From: Hepsetus odoe
Lineage: Eukaryota > Chordata > Actinopteri > Characiformes > Hepsetidae
Assembly: GCA_017165825.1 (NCBI GenBank)
Contig: CM029384.1
Location: forward strand, 8,993,062-9,057,061
Direction of reading: 5' to 3'
DNA length: 64,000 nt
The translations under genes and the position numbers were made by a program. This document shows positions 1 to 12,048 of the stretch, piece after piece. The notes below the pieces were generated by a model. That model searched no databases, was not told the DNA's origin, and saw nothing but the letters and a program-made list of their open reading frames with translations. Every line of letters begins with the position of its first letter. Positions within the stretch are counted from its first letter, which is position 1.

Positions 1-2170
1 GGAGCATATGTCAAACCAAAGAATTAACTTGTTGCCTTCACTGTTATGTTTGAAAGCTGAATCTGCACGCTCTGCTCCCACTGCACTGCAACATCAATTT
101 GGATTTGTGACAGGGAAACACCACCATTACCCCACACTGCCGCAGCTAAGCCATGAAATTACACTTCATCTCCTCAAAGCTCAGAATCATAATGTGTTTT
201 CAGCTGCACTCCCTCCCCTCCACCCGATCACATGCTACGGTCTTGGATCAATGTGATGAAGGGTGCTACCTGTCATTACGGCTTTCCAGCGTGTACATCG
301 TTTCTCGCTTTCCCTTCGCGCCTTTGGGAGATCATGACATTTTGTTAATTCTCGACCAAGGGCTCTTCATTAATGTAGAGGAAAGCCTACGTGATTGAAC
401 CCTAGCAAGGCTTTAATCACGCAAGCAGTGGCGTAAGAACACAACCACTGCAGTGTGGTAATAAAACACTGAAACGGCAATGATGTCACCATCTGAAGCC
501 AATAAAGGCTGCAGAAGCGTAAATCTCCCTCTGCTCTGCACTGTGAGCTCTGTGAGAGGAGCATGAACAAGCTGGTGTCAGCAGGGAGATGAACTTTCCA
601 GCACCTTTATAAGCACCTATTCTGCTTATTATACATGCATAGACTATTAATGAGAAACATGTCTGAAAAAAGAGCACTCTGAGAAAATTTTAATATCACA
701 GAGCTGAACTAGAGTGTTCAGTTTATAATGATATATAGATAAAGAGCACTGCTGAATCAAACTGAGCACCACACAGATAATGGATGAAACTGCCTTCAGT
801 CTCAAGTCTATTGCATAAGGGAATATAACTGAATTCAATTGTATCCACAGAATGATCCTCTATTCAGACAAAACTCTGACCAAACCTGTTGGTTTCCATC
901 CTGAAACAAAGTTGTTTACACTCTTACAGTCTATTTAGGTAAAAGCAGCAGCTGTATTGTATAAATTCAATTGTAAAATTTCCTTTCACTTTGATTATAT
1001 AATAGCAGATAGCAGATTTTATCGAATTAATTCGATAAAATATAAATATATAGATCAAATATATTTGTCTGTATTTCATGTTTCATTCAAAATATTGGCA
1101 CAATGTTTGCACAATGTTTACAAGGGCCGGGATTTTTGTGCTATTTAAAGACTTACACTTAACTTTTTGTCAGTCAAACTGTTCATGAAATGAAGGAGTG
1201 ATTAAACAAGCAGACCTTTTTAAATTTAGTGAAAATTCGACACATTTAAAGCTTAAGCTGTCAGAAGTTCAATGTGAAATGCACAATCATAGAGAAGCTG
1301 TACATACTATGCTATACAACTACACAAACAACAATCTAGATAGGAACCGGACAGAGAGCTCTCTAAAAGATCTCCCGCAGAAAGTCACTGCATTAGTTAT
1401 GAATAAGCCGCCTCACAATGCCTAAGGGAAAAGATTCTCCCCTGATTTGGACTTTATAACACCCAGTCATGGCAAAGAGGTAAATGCAGGGTAAAATAGT
1501 CACCAGAAGGGACGTATTCTTTCAAAATGGCAATTTTTTGACTTTTGGTAACATCTAAAAACGCATGTAGATTCCCTGGTGGTTTTGGATGATAAATAAA
1601 ATTGGTGCAGCGGCATTATAGATCAATCAGTGAATGCCAGTTTAAGACTAATCTGTGTCTAAACTGCAGTGTTAATAGCAAAGCCTTTGAGGAAAGTCTT
1701 TTACATCCAAGAACTGGCTTATCCCATTAACCCTTTCAGGTGTGGATCCGTAGGGAATGAACTCTTGCAGTCCTTTTTTGTACATTTCTATGAACAGGTG
1801 TTCAGTCGGCACTTCATGCAAAGCATTGCACCACAGGTTTTATCAACTCATCAGTGTGATGTTTGTCTTCCTGCTCTTGACTTGATTCAAATGTGAACAT
1901 GCAAATAAAAAATCTGTTTTGCCTTTCAAAGGTAAATCTCACAGGACATGAAGCTGCTGTTACTCTGTTCTTATTTAGTTAATTTTTTCTTATTGTTGTT
2001 TATTTTTGAGCGTCTTGAGAGAAGCCTTGCAGAATTTCTTTGTACCTGAGCATCATGGCTGTAAAAACATTTCCATCTGGCAATTACTGGGATGATATTT
2101 CATGAAGACTGGCATCATGTACACATGACACGGTTCCCACCCTGAATGAACAGGTCGCTCCCCTCCTCAC
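1..2170 (-). other. nptxr intron 1 (part), no exon recognised
   Basis: This stretch lies downstream of the nptxr exon 1 splice donor on the minus strand, so it should be the beginning of nptxr intron 1. It is AT-rich, and I find no pentraxin-domain coding segment and no clear transposon in it. Short open frames here lack codon structure or homology I can recognise. The remaining nptxr exons must lie beyond the left edge. Confidence 0.5.
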
Positions 2171-2788
2171 CTCTAGTCTCTCTATCCTCTCTTTCATGTG
2201 CAGGATGGCTCTCTCCAGCTCCTCCACGGCTCCTCCTCGCCCCTCGTCGCTCATCACACTCCTCTCTCTCTCCTCCCGCACTCCTCCTCCTCCTCTTCCT
2301 CCTCCGGTCCCCTCGCACTCCGCCAGTTTCCCCGTCAGCTCCCGGATGGTCCGGCGATCGGACCGAATCTCCTCCTGCTGTCTCTGTGCGGTGTGACGGA
2401 GCTCCTCGGCGGCGGCGCGCAGAGAGCCCCACTCCCCCTCCTCGTCCACGGGCTGCTGGTCCGCCTGCACGGCCCTGGGCTCGCACTGCCCCGGCGGGAC
2501 GGGGGTGCAGAGCAGGCGGCTGTAGATGACCCGCTCACCGCCCGAACCCCCGCTCAGCCCGTAGAAAGTGGGCGCCTCGGGGCCGCCCGGAGCCCCCGTG
2601 GCGTGGAGAGCGTCCACAGCGCCGACTCTGGCCACGGATCCCGGGGAGAGGGGGACCGGGACGGTGGAGCGGTTCAGGCTGAGCGGCGGAGCCGCCGGAG
2701 AGCCGCTGTGAACCGCGGCGATGATGCAGATCACAGCGCCGATAAAAGCCACCATCCCGGCGGCCAGGATGACAACGATGAACTTCAG
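2171..2788 (-). CDS. nptxr: Neuronal pentraxin receptor, exon 1 (partial gene)
   Basis: NPTXR is a synaptic type II membrane protein that forms heteromers with secreted neuronal pentraxins and helps cluster AMPA receptors. Seen: 206 codons with an N-terminal membrane anchor (residues about 3-24, containing AGMVAFIGAVICIIA, close to the mammalian anchor), a Pro/Gly-rich stalk, the segment TIRELTGKLAECE typical of the family, and a heptad-like stretch ending RIERLE. The exon ends in phase 0 at a GTGAGG donor (CTAGAG|GTGAGG). Start: no ATG precedes the anchor. The first ATG (2755) would remove half of it, and an in-frame TAA sits at 2855-2857. CTG at 2786-2788 follows GCCACC and aligns with the start position known from mammals, where initiation at CUG is established. 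The pentraxin domain exons are not in this window. Confidence 0.9.
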
Positions 2789-2794
2789 GGTGGC
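2786..2794 (-). promoter_or_regulatory. nptxr: Non-AUG (CTG) translation start of nptxr in full Kozak context
   Basis: Read on the minus strand the site is GCCACC-CTG-A, an optimal Kozak context around a near-cognate codon. It decides the start, because there is no in-frame ATG between it and the upstream stop at 2855-2857, and the next ATG is 11 codons downstream, inside the membrane anchor. Confidence 0.75.
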
Positions 2795-3330
2795 GGTTAA
2801 AACAGGCGATAGAGAAGAAGAAAAAAAGTAAAAGAAAACGGGCGCTGAAAGCTTTTAAAAAGGAAAAAACGACGAGTTGGTTGGAAAAGGGGAAAGATGC
2901 TGAGAAAGACGTGAGAAAGCTAACTAAAATTAACACGTGAAAGGTGACAATCAAACGTATCGAAAAAACAGCCTTTCTAGACGGAAGGAAAACGAAAAAG
3001 GAACAAAAATCCACAAAATATACCTCCAAATCTACAACAGCCGCTCTACGTCGCCCTCCGTTATAGAAATAACGAGTTAGAAACGGCGCTGCCGCTGAAG
3101 CGCTTTACCGTCTCGCAGAACAGCGCCGCCTGCCGGCGCCCCTCGCTCTCTCTCCAAGCGGGCGCACTACGAAAATGGGCGTGGTGGAGGGGAGGAGCTT
3201 AAACTCATGGAAAGCCAATGGGAAACCCACTTTTAAGAAATCCCCGCCCACCGCCTGCACGCATTTGCTCAGGGGCTGATGCAAAATAAAGCGACCTCCA
3301 GAAATACTGCCAAGGACCTTGAACGGTGTG
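2789..3330 (-). promoter_or_regulatory. nptxr: nptxr 5' UTR and CpG-rich promoter region
   Basis: GC and CpG density is high from about 2250 to 3200, including GCGGCG, CGCC and GGGCGG-like motifs, then falls abruptly to AT-rich DNA near 3400. This is the expected CpG-island promoter of nptxr. The exact transcription start cannot be placed from sequence alone. Confidence 0.5.
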
Positions 3331-3599
3331 CTGAGAAGGAGCGTTTTGTGTGTTCCGACGCCCCGGTCAGGATTATTGGAGAGGCATTAGTGAAGACCCA
3401 ATGAAGACCATTGGCTTATTAAAAATACAAAAATAATACATAGTATAAATAATACAAAGACTGTTTTTGTATAAGCAGAATAACTTTAATGAGGACAGTC
3501 ATGCTGGTCTTGGAGCGATATACACGATATCGTGAAAAAACCGAAATAAAACGACATATTGTCATATGTAAATTAAACACTTTAATATGTAAATTAAAG

Positions 3600-4075
3600 T
3601 TGTCAATAATTTTTGATCTTTACACCAAACAACCATAACATTATAACCACCTGCCTAATATTGTGTCACCACTTGGCCCCAAATCTACTCTGATTCATCA
3701 AAGTATGAACTTTACAAGAGGGAGATCCTTTAAGTCCCGAATTCCTCCATAGAGCAGCACATCCCAAAGAAGCAAGATTGCTTTGAGATCTGGGGGACTG
3801 AGAGGTCAAGTCAACAACCAAGTTAATTATCTTAGTAAAATAAAAGCCATGGCCATCAGTGATTACCATTGCACTAAAGGAGAGGACTTGGTCTGGATCA
3901 ATGTTTAGGTTAGTGGTAACATCGACATGAATATTATGCCTCAAGGTTTCCCAGCAGAACATTTCCCAGAGCATCACACTGGGTCTGCTTGTTTTCTTCC
4001 TACAGTGCATTGGAACACTGATCAGTTTATTTCCTAAAAACGTTGCCAGTGTTTGTTGCCAGTGTATGGTTATTC
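3600..4075 (-). mobile_element. Degenerate Tc1-like transposon fragment
   Basis: The stretch begins with ACCATAACATTATAACCACC followed by TGCCTAATATTGTGT, the recognisable end of a common fish Tc1-like family. It continues with decayed transposase-derived sequence (for example the region around 3940-3990). No intact ORF. The opposite part of the same family appears to be present at about 49060-49330. Confidence 0.6.
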
Positions 4076-4282
4076 CATAACCATAGTTTTAATAAATGAA
4101 AGGTCAGCACCAGAACTTTGGCCATGAACTGGACAAAAGTCAATAGTTACCTAAAGGTTTATACAAAAAGTGGTACTGACAACTTATGTGCCACAGATCA
4201 GTGTGAGCTCAAGTCATTGGCAGCAGGCTGTGCAGGTTACTGTGCTAAACACTGACCCATGTCTGCACAGCTTTAAAAGATA

Positions 4283-4867
4283 CAGTACTGTGCTAAAGTT
4301 TTAGGCAGGTGTGGAACAAAATGCTGTAAACAAAGAATGCTTTCAGAAATATAAATAATGATTGTTTATTTTTATCAATTTACAAAATGCAAAGTGAGCA
4401 AACAAAAGAAAAATCTAAATCAAATCAATATTTATATACCAGCATCAGTTCTTCTGGCCCCCACAGAGCCCTGATCTCAACATCATCCAGTGTGTCTGGA
4501 TTACATGAAGAGACAGAAGGATGTGAGGAAGCCTACATCCACAGAAGATCTGTGGTTAGCTCTCCAAGATGTTTGGAACAACCTACCAGCCGAGTTCCTT
4601 CAAAAACTGTGTGTAAGTGTACCTAGAAGAATTGATGCTGTTTTGAAGACAAAGGGTGGTCACACCAAATATTGATTTGATTTAGATTAGCATCAGGGTC
4701 CTGGAGGAACGTTATTTCGTTTCACTGTGTACTGTGTATATGGCTGAAATGACAATAAAATCCTACTTGACTTGACTTGAAATAAATGATTAACACTTCC
4801 ATTTTTGAAAGCATTCTTTGTTTACAGCATTTTTTCCACACCTGCCTAAAACTTTTGCACAGTACTG
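4283..4867. mobile_element. Tc1/mariner-type non-autonomous element, copy 1
   Basis: The two ends are inverted repeats beginning CAGTACTGTGC and AAAGTTTTAGGCAGGTGTG-like sequence, and a TA dinucleotide flanks each end (4281-4282 and 4868-4869). The interior holds a small remnant of coding-like sequence. About 90 bp near 4694-4780 looks like a separate repeat tail inserted in it. A second copy lies at 13940-14491. Confidence 0.8.
4694..4782 (+). repeat. Short interspersed repeat tail nested in the Tc1-like copy
   Basis: GAACGTTATTTCG, TTTCACTGTGTACTG and a 3' AATAAAATCC followed by repeated CTTGA units interrupt the Tc1-like element. The AATAAA and terminal short repeats suggest the 3' end of a retroposed sequence. 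The family is not named here. Confidence 0.45.
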
Positions 4868-5124
4868 TACATTAACCAGTTCATATGTCATACAGGTGGT
4901 ATAAAACACCTAATGTTAAATAACACTCTTGAAGGACCAGCCTCTGGATAATTATTCCATTAATATATTTTCTTCCCCATGAACAACAGCGCACTGCTCA
5001 GCAGAACTGAAGTGAGAGGAGTTTGTGGAGCAGATGCGATGAGCTCAGGGACTCTGAGGCAGCAAAACAGCTGTGTGAGCCAACTTCACTAGCAGAAGTG
5101 GAACATCACTTTCTGCACCGGTGC

Positions 5125-5144
5125 AGACAGACAGACAGACAGAC

Positions 5145-5211
<67 letters not shown>

Positions 5212-5287
5212 AGTAAAGGGCCAGATGAAGAGAGAGGGAATGAAGGGGAGAGGAAAATAGAGACAAGGAAAAAAAAGAACAAAAAAC

Positions 5288-5323
<36 letters not shown>
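5125..5323. repeat. GACA/GATA microsatellites
   Basis: GACA units at about 5125-5146 grade into a pure GATA array to 5210. A second GATA array spans about 5288-5323. The long Ser/Leu/Tyr/Ile open frames over this block are repeat artefacts. Confidence 0.95.
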
Positions 5324-5325
<2 letters not shown>

Positions 5326-5370
5326 AGGTGCAAGAAAAGGAAGAGAGAAGAAAAAAAGGAAGAGAGAGCC

Positions 5371-5434
<64 letters not shown>
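5371..5434. repeat. (GA)n microsatellite
   Basis: About 64 bp of GA dinucleotides with one interruption (GAAAGA). Confidence 0.95.
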
Positions 5435-5437
<3 letters not shown>

Positions 5438-6154
5438 CACCACCCACTCACCCACTGAAATTACTTGGGGGGAAAAAAAGAAGTTGAGCTGCACTAAGGT
5501 AGAATATTGAGACGGGGTGTGAATTGGGGCACGGTGTGTGTGGATGAAATGGGTCAGCAGTTCTGAGCCTGCTCATTTACTGACACACATCAAACTCTTT
5601 TTCAGTCTCTGCAGTGAGGCACTTATTAGTCACTACATCACACAACCCAGTTTAAAGGAAAGTGGAGCTCTGTGAACAGACGGTCTATTTCAGTCATGCT
5701 GTTCCATCCATTGCTACAAAGTGAAGATGATACCAGTCACAAATATACTGAATTGCACCCTGAAGGCAAATGTGAGAGAACTGGCAAAGAGGGACTGGTG
5801 CATTGCCACTCAGATGCAGAACTCTTCTCATCTTTCACATCCTTGATATTGTAAAAGGAAAAGCCTTTTTGCTCATTTGGTAAAGCCTGCATTGTTCTCT
5901 GATCTGAAAGTATAGGAAGAACAAGCATGCATCCTCATCTGCACACAAGTTTCTGCATAACATTAACATTAAACTGGCAGGAAGAAACCATGCCCAGCCT
6001 GAGGCCTGTTTGTTGTGTTTACTTCCACACCAGCGGGTCTGTACTGCCCTCTAGTGCACAACTAAACAAGGCCTTTGGGACATGGAGCTGCGGGAATTGT
6101 CCTTTCAAAGAGGATATGCTTAAGCTACACTCTAAAACACAACCTACAGTGCAC

Positions 6155-6636
6155 ACCGAACGCCTAAAAGTATCCAGGCACCCCTTCTAATTAGTTAGCT
6201 TTTAGACACACTGTTGACACAGCTGCCCTGCAGCTTGTATATTCACCTTAGACAAGCACTGTTAGTTGAATGGCTCACTGTGTGGCAGCTATACATGAAC
6301 CTAAGGTTACCATGCTCAGTGCCAAGCACTAATCAGAGGTATAAAGTCCCTGAGCTGCAAAGGAGTGTATTCTCTGATATGATGGAACTTTATGTAGTAA
6401 CACTGGGACAAGCTGGAGTAGAGTTTGCGATCTAAAACTAACATCTGTAATGAAATCAGAACCTCACAGTAACTTCAAACATCTACTTAAACACCCTTTT
6501 AGAAGAGTAGTGGCACAACAAATAAACAAACAAACAAAAAAACAACCAAAAAACAAAAAAACTAGACAGTTAATACCCTTGACGTCAGACGAAGCACTGA
6601 ATAAACAAGTGTCTACAAACTTTTGGACACATTGTG
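6155..6636. mobile_element. Degenerate DNA transposon-like repeat
   Basis: The left end (AAAGTATCCAGGCACCCCTT) and right end (GTCTACAAACTTTTGGACAC) are imperfect inverted relatives, and the left end matches the block at about 48493-48620. The shared ends with unrelated flanks suggest a dispersed terminal-inverted-repeat family. No transposase frame remains. Confidence 0.45.
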
Positions 6637-7279
6637 CAGACTAGAAATGACTAAACCCCCACAATCAAGATATTTCCTATACTTGGCTTGGGCTTTATTT
6701 GATCCCTTGCATTACATGGTGATTCTTCAAACTTTAAAAATGTTCTCCTCACTCACCCATCTCAGTTACAAAATCAATTTTAAAGAACTATCCACTGAAA
6801 GATTCTTTATTGAACCAAACATGGCCCTACTCCAAAAACACCAGCGGTGTAAAATCCCAAAATATTTGGGATTTGTGCAAATGCTACTTTGACATGTATC
6901 ACATACTTTAATACTGTTGCAGTTCAGTCACACCCCTTTATGACAACAAGATTGCCTAATGACTGTGGACTCTTTTACGAGAATCATGTGTCCTGCCAAA
7001 CTGTTTTGTTCAGGACTGGTTTGAGTAACAGGACAAAAAATTGAAGGCATTGACTTTGCCTCCAGATCTCAGTGCGATGAAGCTTATGTAGAATGTGCAG
7101 AACAAGTCAGTCTGATCAGTAGAGGAACCACCTCACTTCTATTACTTAAAAATCTGCTGATTACCTCCAGGTGTCACATTCCACAGCACACCTTCAGGAA
7201 TCTTGTGGAGCCCATGCCTCAACAGGTGTTTTATTTTCTTCTATAAAGTTGTAGTTTAACAGCAGCAGTGACCTTCCGT

Positions 7280-7503
7280 TGGGACGGGGCCTCATGATTG
7301 GAAGGTCATGCTTTCAAGTCCAAGTGTAGTAAGTTAATCTGATGGACCCTAGAGTATGGTATTGTCCCCAAAACTGCTCCATGGGTGCTTGATATGGCTG
7401 CCCACTGTGTGTCTGATGGGTTAAATGGAGATGTATTTTTTTGTGTGCTATGCTGTGGTTAACTGCAGTACTCGTGGAATGCAAGTAAAAAATGTCTATT
7501 TTC
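7280..7503 (+). repeat. Decayed tRNA-headed SINE
   Basis: GGGGCCTCATGATTGGAAGG-like head, then a GGTTAA-containing middle and a tail with TGCTATGCTGTG. These match the plan of better preserved SINE copies at 22337-22580 and 61211-61472, but mutations are numerous. Confidence 0.45.
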
Positions 7504-8088
7504 ACAAATAAAAAGAATATACTTACATATTGCTGGGTTTGTTCACATTCAATTAAATAAACTTGTATTCGTTAAGCATGTTATGCCTTATGTGACAGCA
7601 TTGGTTAATTAGGTATCTTACTTCCTATGAGTGCTAGGTCGATCTGACTGGATCTGAAGATATTCCAGTTAATATGGTTTATTTACTGAACATAAAGGGA
7701 AAAAATGAAACAACATGGCCCTTGCCAACATTAAGGCAGCTTTATAATTACATACTTTTCCTCTATAGAAAGCTCACTGGTGTACATGTTGGTTTTCCCT
7801 TTTCAATTTTGATCTTATTATGAATAAAGTTAAAACAAACTACAATCAGAGGAGATAAACACAGCTGTAATAATAATATAAACTAAAGTAAAAGCTGAAT
7901 TTCCCTTTACTGACTATGTAGGACTGTTTAGAGATCAGCTAGAAAGGCGGAAAGGATCTCTCTATCCACCTGTTCACACATCCCTGCTGCAGAGGATAGG
8001 TGAACGACAAGAGATATTGAGTTGGTTTAAGCATCACTCCTAAAGCACAAATCACAAACTTCATTTTCAAAAAAACACAAGACAAGCA

Positions 8089-8094
8089 TTTATT
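8089..8094 (-). terminator. cbx6: Candidate polyadenylation signal for cbx6
   Basis: AATAAA on the minus strand, followed in transcription direction by T/G-rich sequence. It marks the far end of a long exon-free and nearly repeat-free stretch after the stop codon. Confidence 0.35.
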
Positions 8095-8515
8095 CAGTCT
8101 TTCTACAAGTTATCCTAGGCTTTCTACTCTAGGGCAGTACAAAATTTGATTTTTTTTGCCAGACAATTTTAAAAATATGTACAGGATACACAATCAACCA
8201 GCCTCTTTGAATGCAATATAAAATCAACCTTTAAATTATTATAAAAATCATTATTTAGAGAGCACAACGTTCATCAGTCAATACTCCATATTCAGAGACT
8301 CTTTGATGGCCTTGCCCATATGCTTTTCAGGTGAGCACTACTACAACAGAAAAAAATAACACCAATAACTTTAGATATAGACAGGATTGAACATTTTTTT
8401 TAGATCGAAAAATTGTACAATTCACTCAGCATTAATACTGCAGCACTATAAATAGATAAGGCAGAATTGAACATTATAGATTACATTTAACCTCATAATT
8501 TCTCTCTGTGGCATT

Positions 8516-8524
<9 letters not shown>

Positions 8525-8553
<29 letters not shown>
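8525..8553. repeat. (CA)n microsatellite
   Basis: Uninterrupted CA dinucleotides of about 28 bp, inside the probable cbx6 3' UTR. Confidence 0.9.
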
Positions 8554-8556
<3 letters not shown>

Positions 8557-9527
8557 GAGATTCCATAATCAAGCTGTGTAGTTTAGACTGGGCTAACAGT
8601 CAAGCTTTATGGAAGAGCCCCATTTGAAAAATTAAAGGGCCCTTACATAACAACAAAGCTCCTCATAAACACAGTGAGATGGTGTTATGTTACATGCACC
8701 ACTGTGTGGTAGCACACATATTCATTTGAAAATGGCCATGCGACCCTGTTTTCTCATAAGAAAGTGACCATGATAAAACAAAATACATTTCACAGATTCT
8801 AGCCCAGCCCAGATTCTGTATGCCACTGTAAAAATGATTTGTTTTTTTAAGGCCAGTTCACCTGTCTTTTGATAAAATGCACGACACACTTGTGCCATGC
8901 AGGATCAATCCAGGAAACTGCCTTTGCATGATTAAATAAATTAAAAGAATAAAAGTGTCACAACAGCATTCCGCTTTCTTCTTTAAATAAGAATCAATAC
9001 ACACTGCCAAGTTAAATGTTAAGTGCAGTCGACTTCAACAGATTAGCAAGAAAAATTAAATATAGCCGTCATGCATATCAACTAGTAATCAGAAAAAAGC
9101 GCTCTCAGTCTGTGCAACATCACATCAAATGAGTGAAAAGTCACTTTTCCTGGAGATTTCATCTTGAGATCTAGGAATTATGAGCTGCTAGAGTGATGGG
9201 CAGGGTGGGGGATTCTCCAGGTGCGGACTTTTGGATGGAGGTTTCGTTCAGCATCTGCCCACGGGTGTTGGTGTTAACGGGGATTACCAGAGCGCCTGGC
9301 CAGCTTAGCCGCAGGGGAAGAAGATCGCACTAATGGTAGAGGCCTTGCAACAGGAACACCAGCTAAGGCCAAAATGTCATGTTAGTTCCAGTTTAGCCAC
9401 TTGTACTACAACACCACATTGTTCTTGAAAGCTCATTTGAAGAAAAATAAAAACAAACTGAAGTGACTATACAAGTGCATGGGTGTGCCAACGAGAAGTG
9501 TTAAGCAGGTTAATATCCTCTAAACCA

Positions 9528-9640
9528 GGGGTCATCAATTCCAGTCCACAAAGACCAGTGTTTAGCACAGCTTGGCTGTTTCCCTGCTAAACATACTGAC
9601 AGAATCTGACAATTAACTAGTGAGATACCTCCTGTACACT
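9528..9640. repeat. Short dispersed repeat (hAT-like end sequence)
   Basis: ACCAGGGGTCATCAATTCCA and GTTTAGCACAGCTTGG resemble the ends of a common fish non-autonomous DNA element. A related end may occur at 60835-60900 (CAGGGGTGTCAAATCA). Confidence 0.4.
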
Positions 9641-12048
9641 CCAAGTAAAAATGGGTCCATACAGTACCAAAACAGGTAAAGAAGAAAATGGATTTTCATA
9701 GTCTTTACTAAAGAACTGTAGAAGAACCTTGGGCAGGTATATCAGAACTGAACATGGCTGTTCTTCTTAAGCAACTTGTTTACAAGCAAATCTACCATGA
9801 CATCTGCCCAAATGTAACTCCTTAAACTGCAATGGACTTTCTCTTCTTTTTAACTACATTACTTTTATATTTGTCTGAAAGTACTTCAATTTTTAGTACT
9901 ATTCACTGAAAACCCTTTCAAAACAGCAATGACATAATAAATCTCAATATTGTGGGTGTAAAAATGTGTAAAATGGCATTGGTCCATTTTAAAACTTTGA
10001 TATAAAGGTGCCAAATCAACAGCATAAATTATGGAATGTCAGGCTTTTTTATACAACAGCAAAAACTAAATGCTAATTTTTCCCAGCCAAAACAAACTTC
10101 TCTGGCTTTTCAGACAAGGATTTTGGTGTATTATTATGTAACTTCACAACAACAGAAAAAATAAAGTTCCTTCAGTCATATTCATTCATTGTGCATATCT
10201 TAAAAATAATACTAAATTCTAGCCAAAGAATAATTTCTTACAGATGATAATCGACCCAAATCTCTGTAAGAGGGGAGTATTACAACACTACACATATCTG
10301 AACGGTAAGCCTGCAGTTGGGGTTAAACAAGAGACCATTGTCAGTAATCATTTAGGAAAACTGTGGTTGCAGAACACATTTTAAACAGCCACAGCTGCCC
10401 CAAAGGTTTCAATGCATAAGATGATGGCAGCCATGTTCTTTATAGCTTTATATAGAATGCTATAATTTATTCTGCCACATGTCCATCCTCTCCTTCTTGC
10501 TTTAAGTCTTTGCTTCCTGTTTTAAAAAATGTTGGTGAGCAGTGTGTGGCCCAAGGGTTCGGAGTGTCTTTAATTAAAGCCTAACTGGAGGGCAAGATTC
10601 TTCTATCAGCATGGGAATAAGATCAAACCCCTTTTTCCTTTACGAGTGCCACATGGTGGCCTGCACTGCTCGTCTCTGAGGGATATACAGAGGCTGCCTC
10701 CAATTGTCCCCTGCTGAGCTCTCACAATCTTTAATGCACGCTGAGGGAAAACAACGACATGGGAGATTGTAGAGCTAGTAATGTGACTCGCTGGCTCTAG
10801 GTGAGAGAGGCCACATGCTGTGGGTACACTGAAAACGCATAGTTGATTATTCCTTCCACAATAGCTGCTCTTTGTTCTAGTTTGCAGAGGAAGTTGTCAA
10901 GCCTCAATGGAGATTAACCGTCAAAAGTCAGTTTTTGCCAGCAGTAAAAAAAACATGTTGCAATTCTATGCTTTCTCCCTCTTAGCAGGCAGCTAAAATC
11001 TGTTGAAAGTGCCATCCTTACATTTGTGTTTCAAAGTACAAAAGGAGGTATTTATGATATGATTATTGTGCATACAACTTAAAATATTTTGTCATATGTT
11101 AATTATTTTTTAACCTTAACAAATGGGAAAAGCTGGAAATGCAGACTATTAAATAGGTAATTACATAATTACATGAATTGTACAAACGTAATAAATAAGT
11201 GTAAATGTTAATTGAGAACATCAATGAGCACTATCACATAAGATGTCTTTCAAAAGTACTTTTAAAATACAGGTGCTTTAAAAGTTGAACCTAGTCTTTA
11301 AAAATGAAGTCAAATTACAGGACAGTCAGGCTAACCAAGCTTGTTTTCTTCATCAGGAGGATTCAACAGAAAATAGTACAAAACATCCCAGCCCAGATAA
11401 TCCTACCTGCAAACACTTCAACTCAAACTCTCTCCCCTTTAAATGTGTCCTGAAAACATACTTCAGAATGCTATTGAGGCCTGCACAAAAAAAAAAAAAA
11501 CCCCATGAGAAAGAATGAGATAAGCTCATTGCGACTGTGCCATAAAAGTGTTAGGTGCTTTCAGGCAGTTGATAATTACTACACAGGCTCTGGTAGCAAG
11601 CCAAACACACCCAAACAACTGGCTGTTCCTCTTCATGAGCTGCTCGCCATGTTTGATACAGGTAGAGAAGCCACAACCCTACGGTGTGATGGTCCAAAAT
11701 TAAAAATGCTTATAGACCAAGTAGCATAGGCAGGCAGGTAGTGCACTCTGATTTGCTTCCCTGGGCAAATATTAAGGCGCTTTTGCTTACTGAGAGTACA
11801 ATCAGTATGAGATTTGATCTTATATTTTTGTAAAACATGGTTAAAAAAATAAATTTTAGCATTCTTCTCCCTCTTTCCCATTTTTCTGAAACTTCAAGTC
11901 AATGTCAGAGCAGAGGACTCTAGAGGGAGCCACTGGTGAGACAGGGAATTCAAAAATGGAATAATGCAGCATTTGGACTCTGAAGAATGAAACAAGTCAT
12001 CTAGATAAAATGCAGTATTTGTGGCACCTGTGTTTCTTATTTTGGTTG

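Larger units (their letters stand above)
5435..8088. other. Intergenic DNA between nptxr and cbx6
   Basis: No exon with coding structure is recognised here. The interval holds the old transposon-like block at 6155-6636 and a decayed SINE at about 7280-7503. Otherwise I see nothing specific. Confidence 0.5.
8089..12048 (-). other. cbx6: Probable long 3' UTR of cbx6
   Basis: The 4 kb downstream of the cbx6 stop contains no recognisable other gene and few repeats (a CA tract at 8525-8553 and a short repeat at 9528-9640). A minus-strand AATAAA lies at 8089-8094. Long 3' UTRs are usual for CBX6 in vertebrates. This is inference; the true polyadenylation site could be closer to the stop. Confidence 0.4.

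Noticed and set aside
1..2083. Search for a second nptxr exon or the pentraxin domain
   Set aside because: No segment on the minus strand reads a pentraxin-like protein with acceptor and donor; exon 2 must lie outside the window.
2146..2800. Long open frames on the plus strand opposite nptxr exon 1
   Set aside because: GC-rich antisense shadow of a well supported exon; composition is Ser/Pro/Arg-rich without domain features.
5125..5323. Regularly spaced short repeats considered as a CRISPR-like array
   Set aside because: They are pure tetranucleotide microsatellites without spacers, in a vertebrate genome.
5045..5510. Ser/Leu- and Tyr/Ile/Leu-rich open frames
   Set aside because: Translations of GATA and GA microsatellites.
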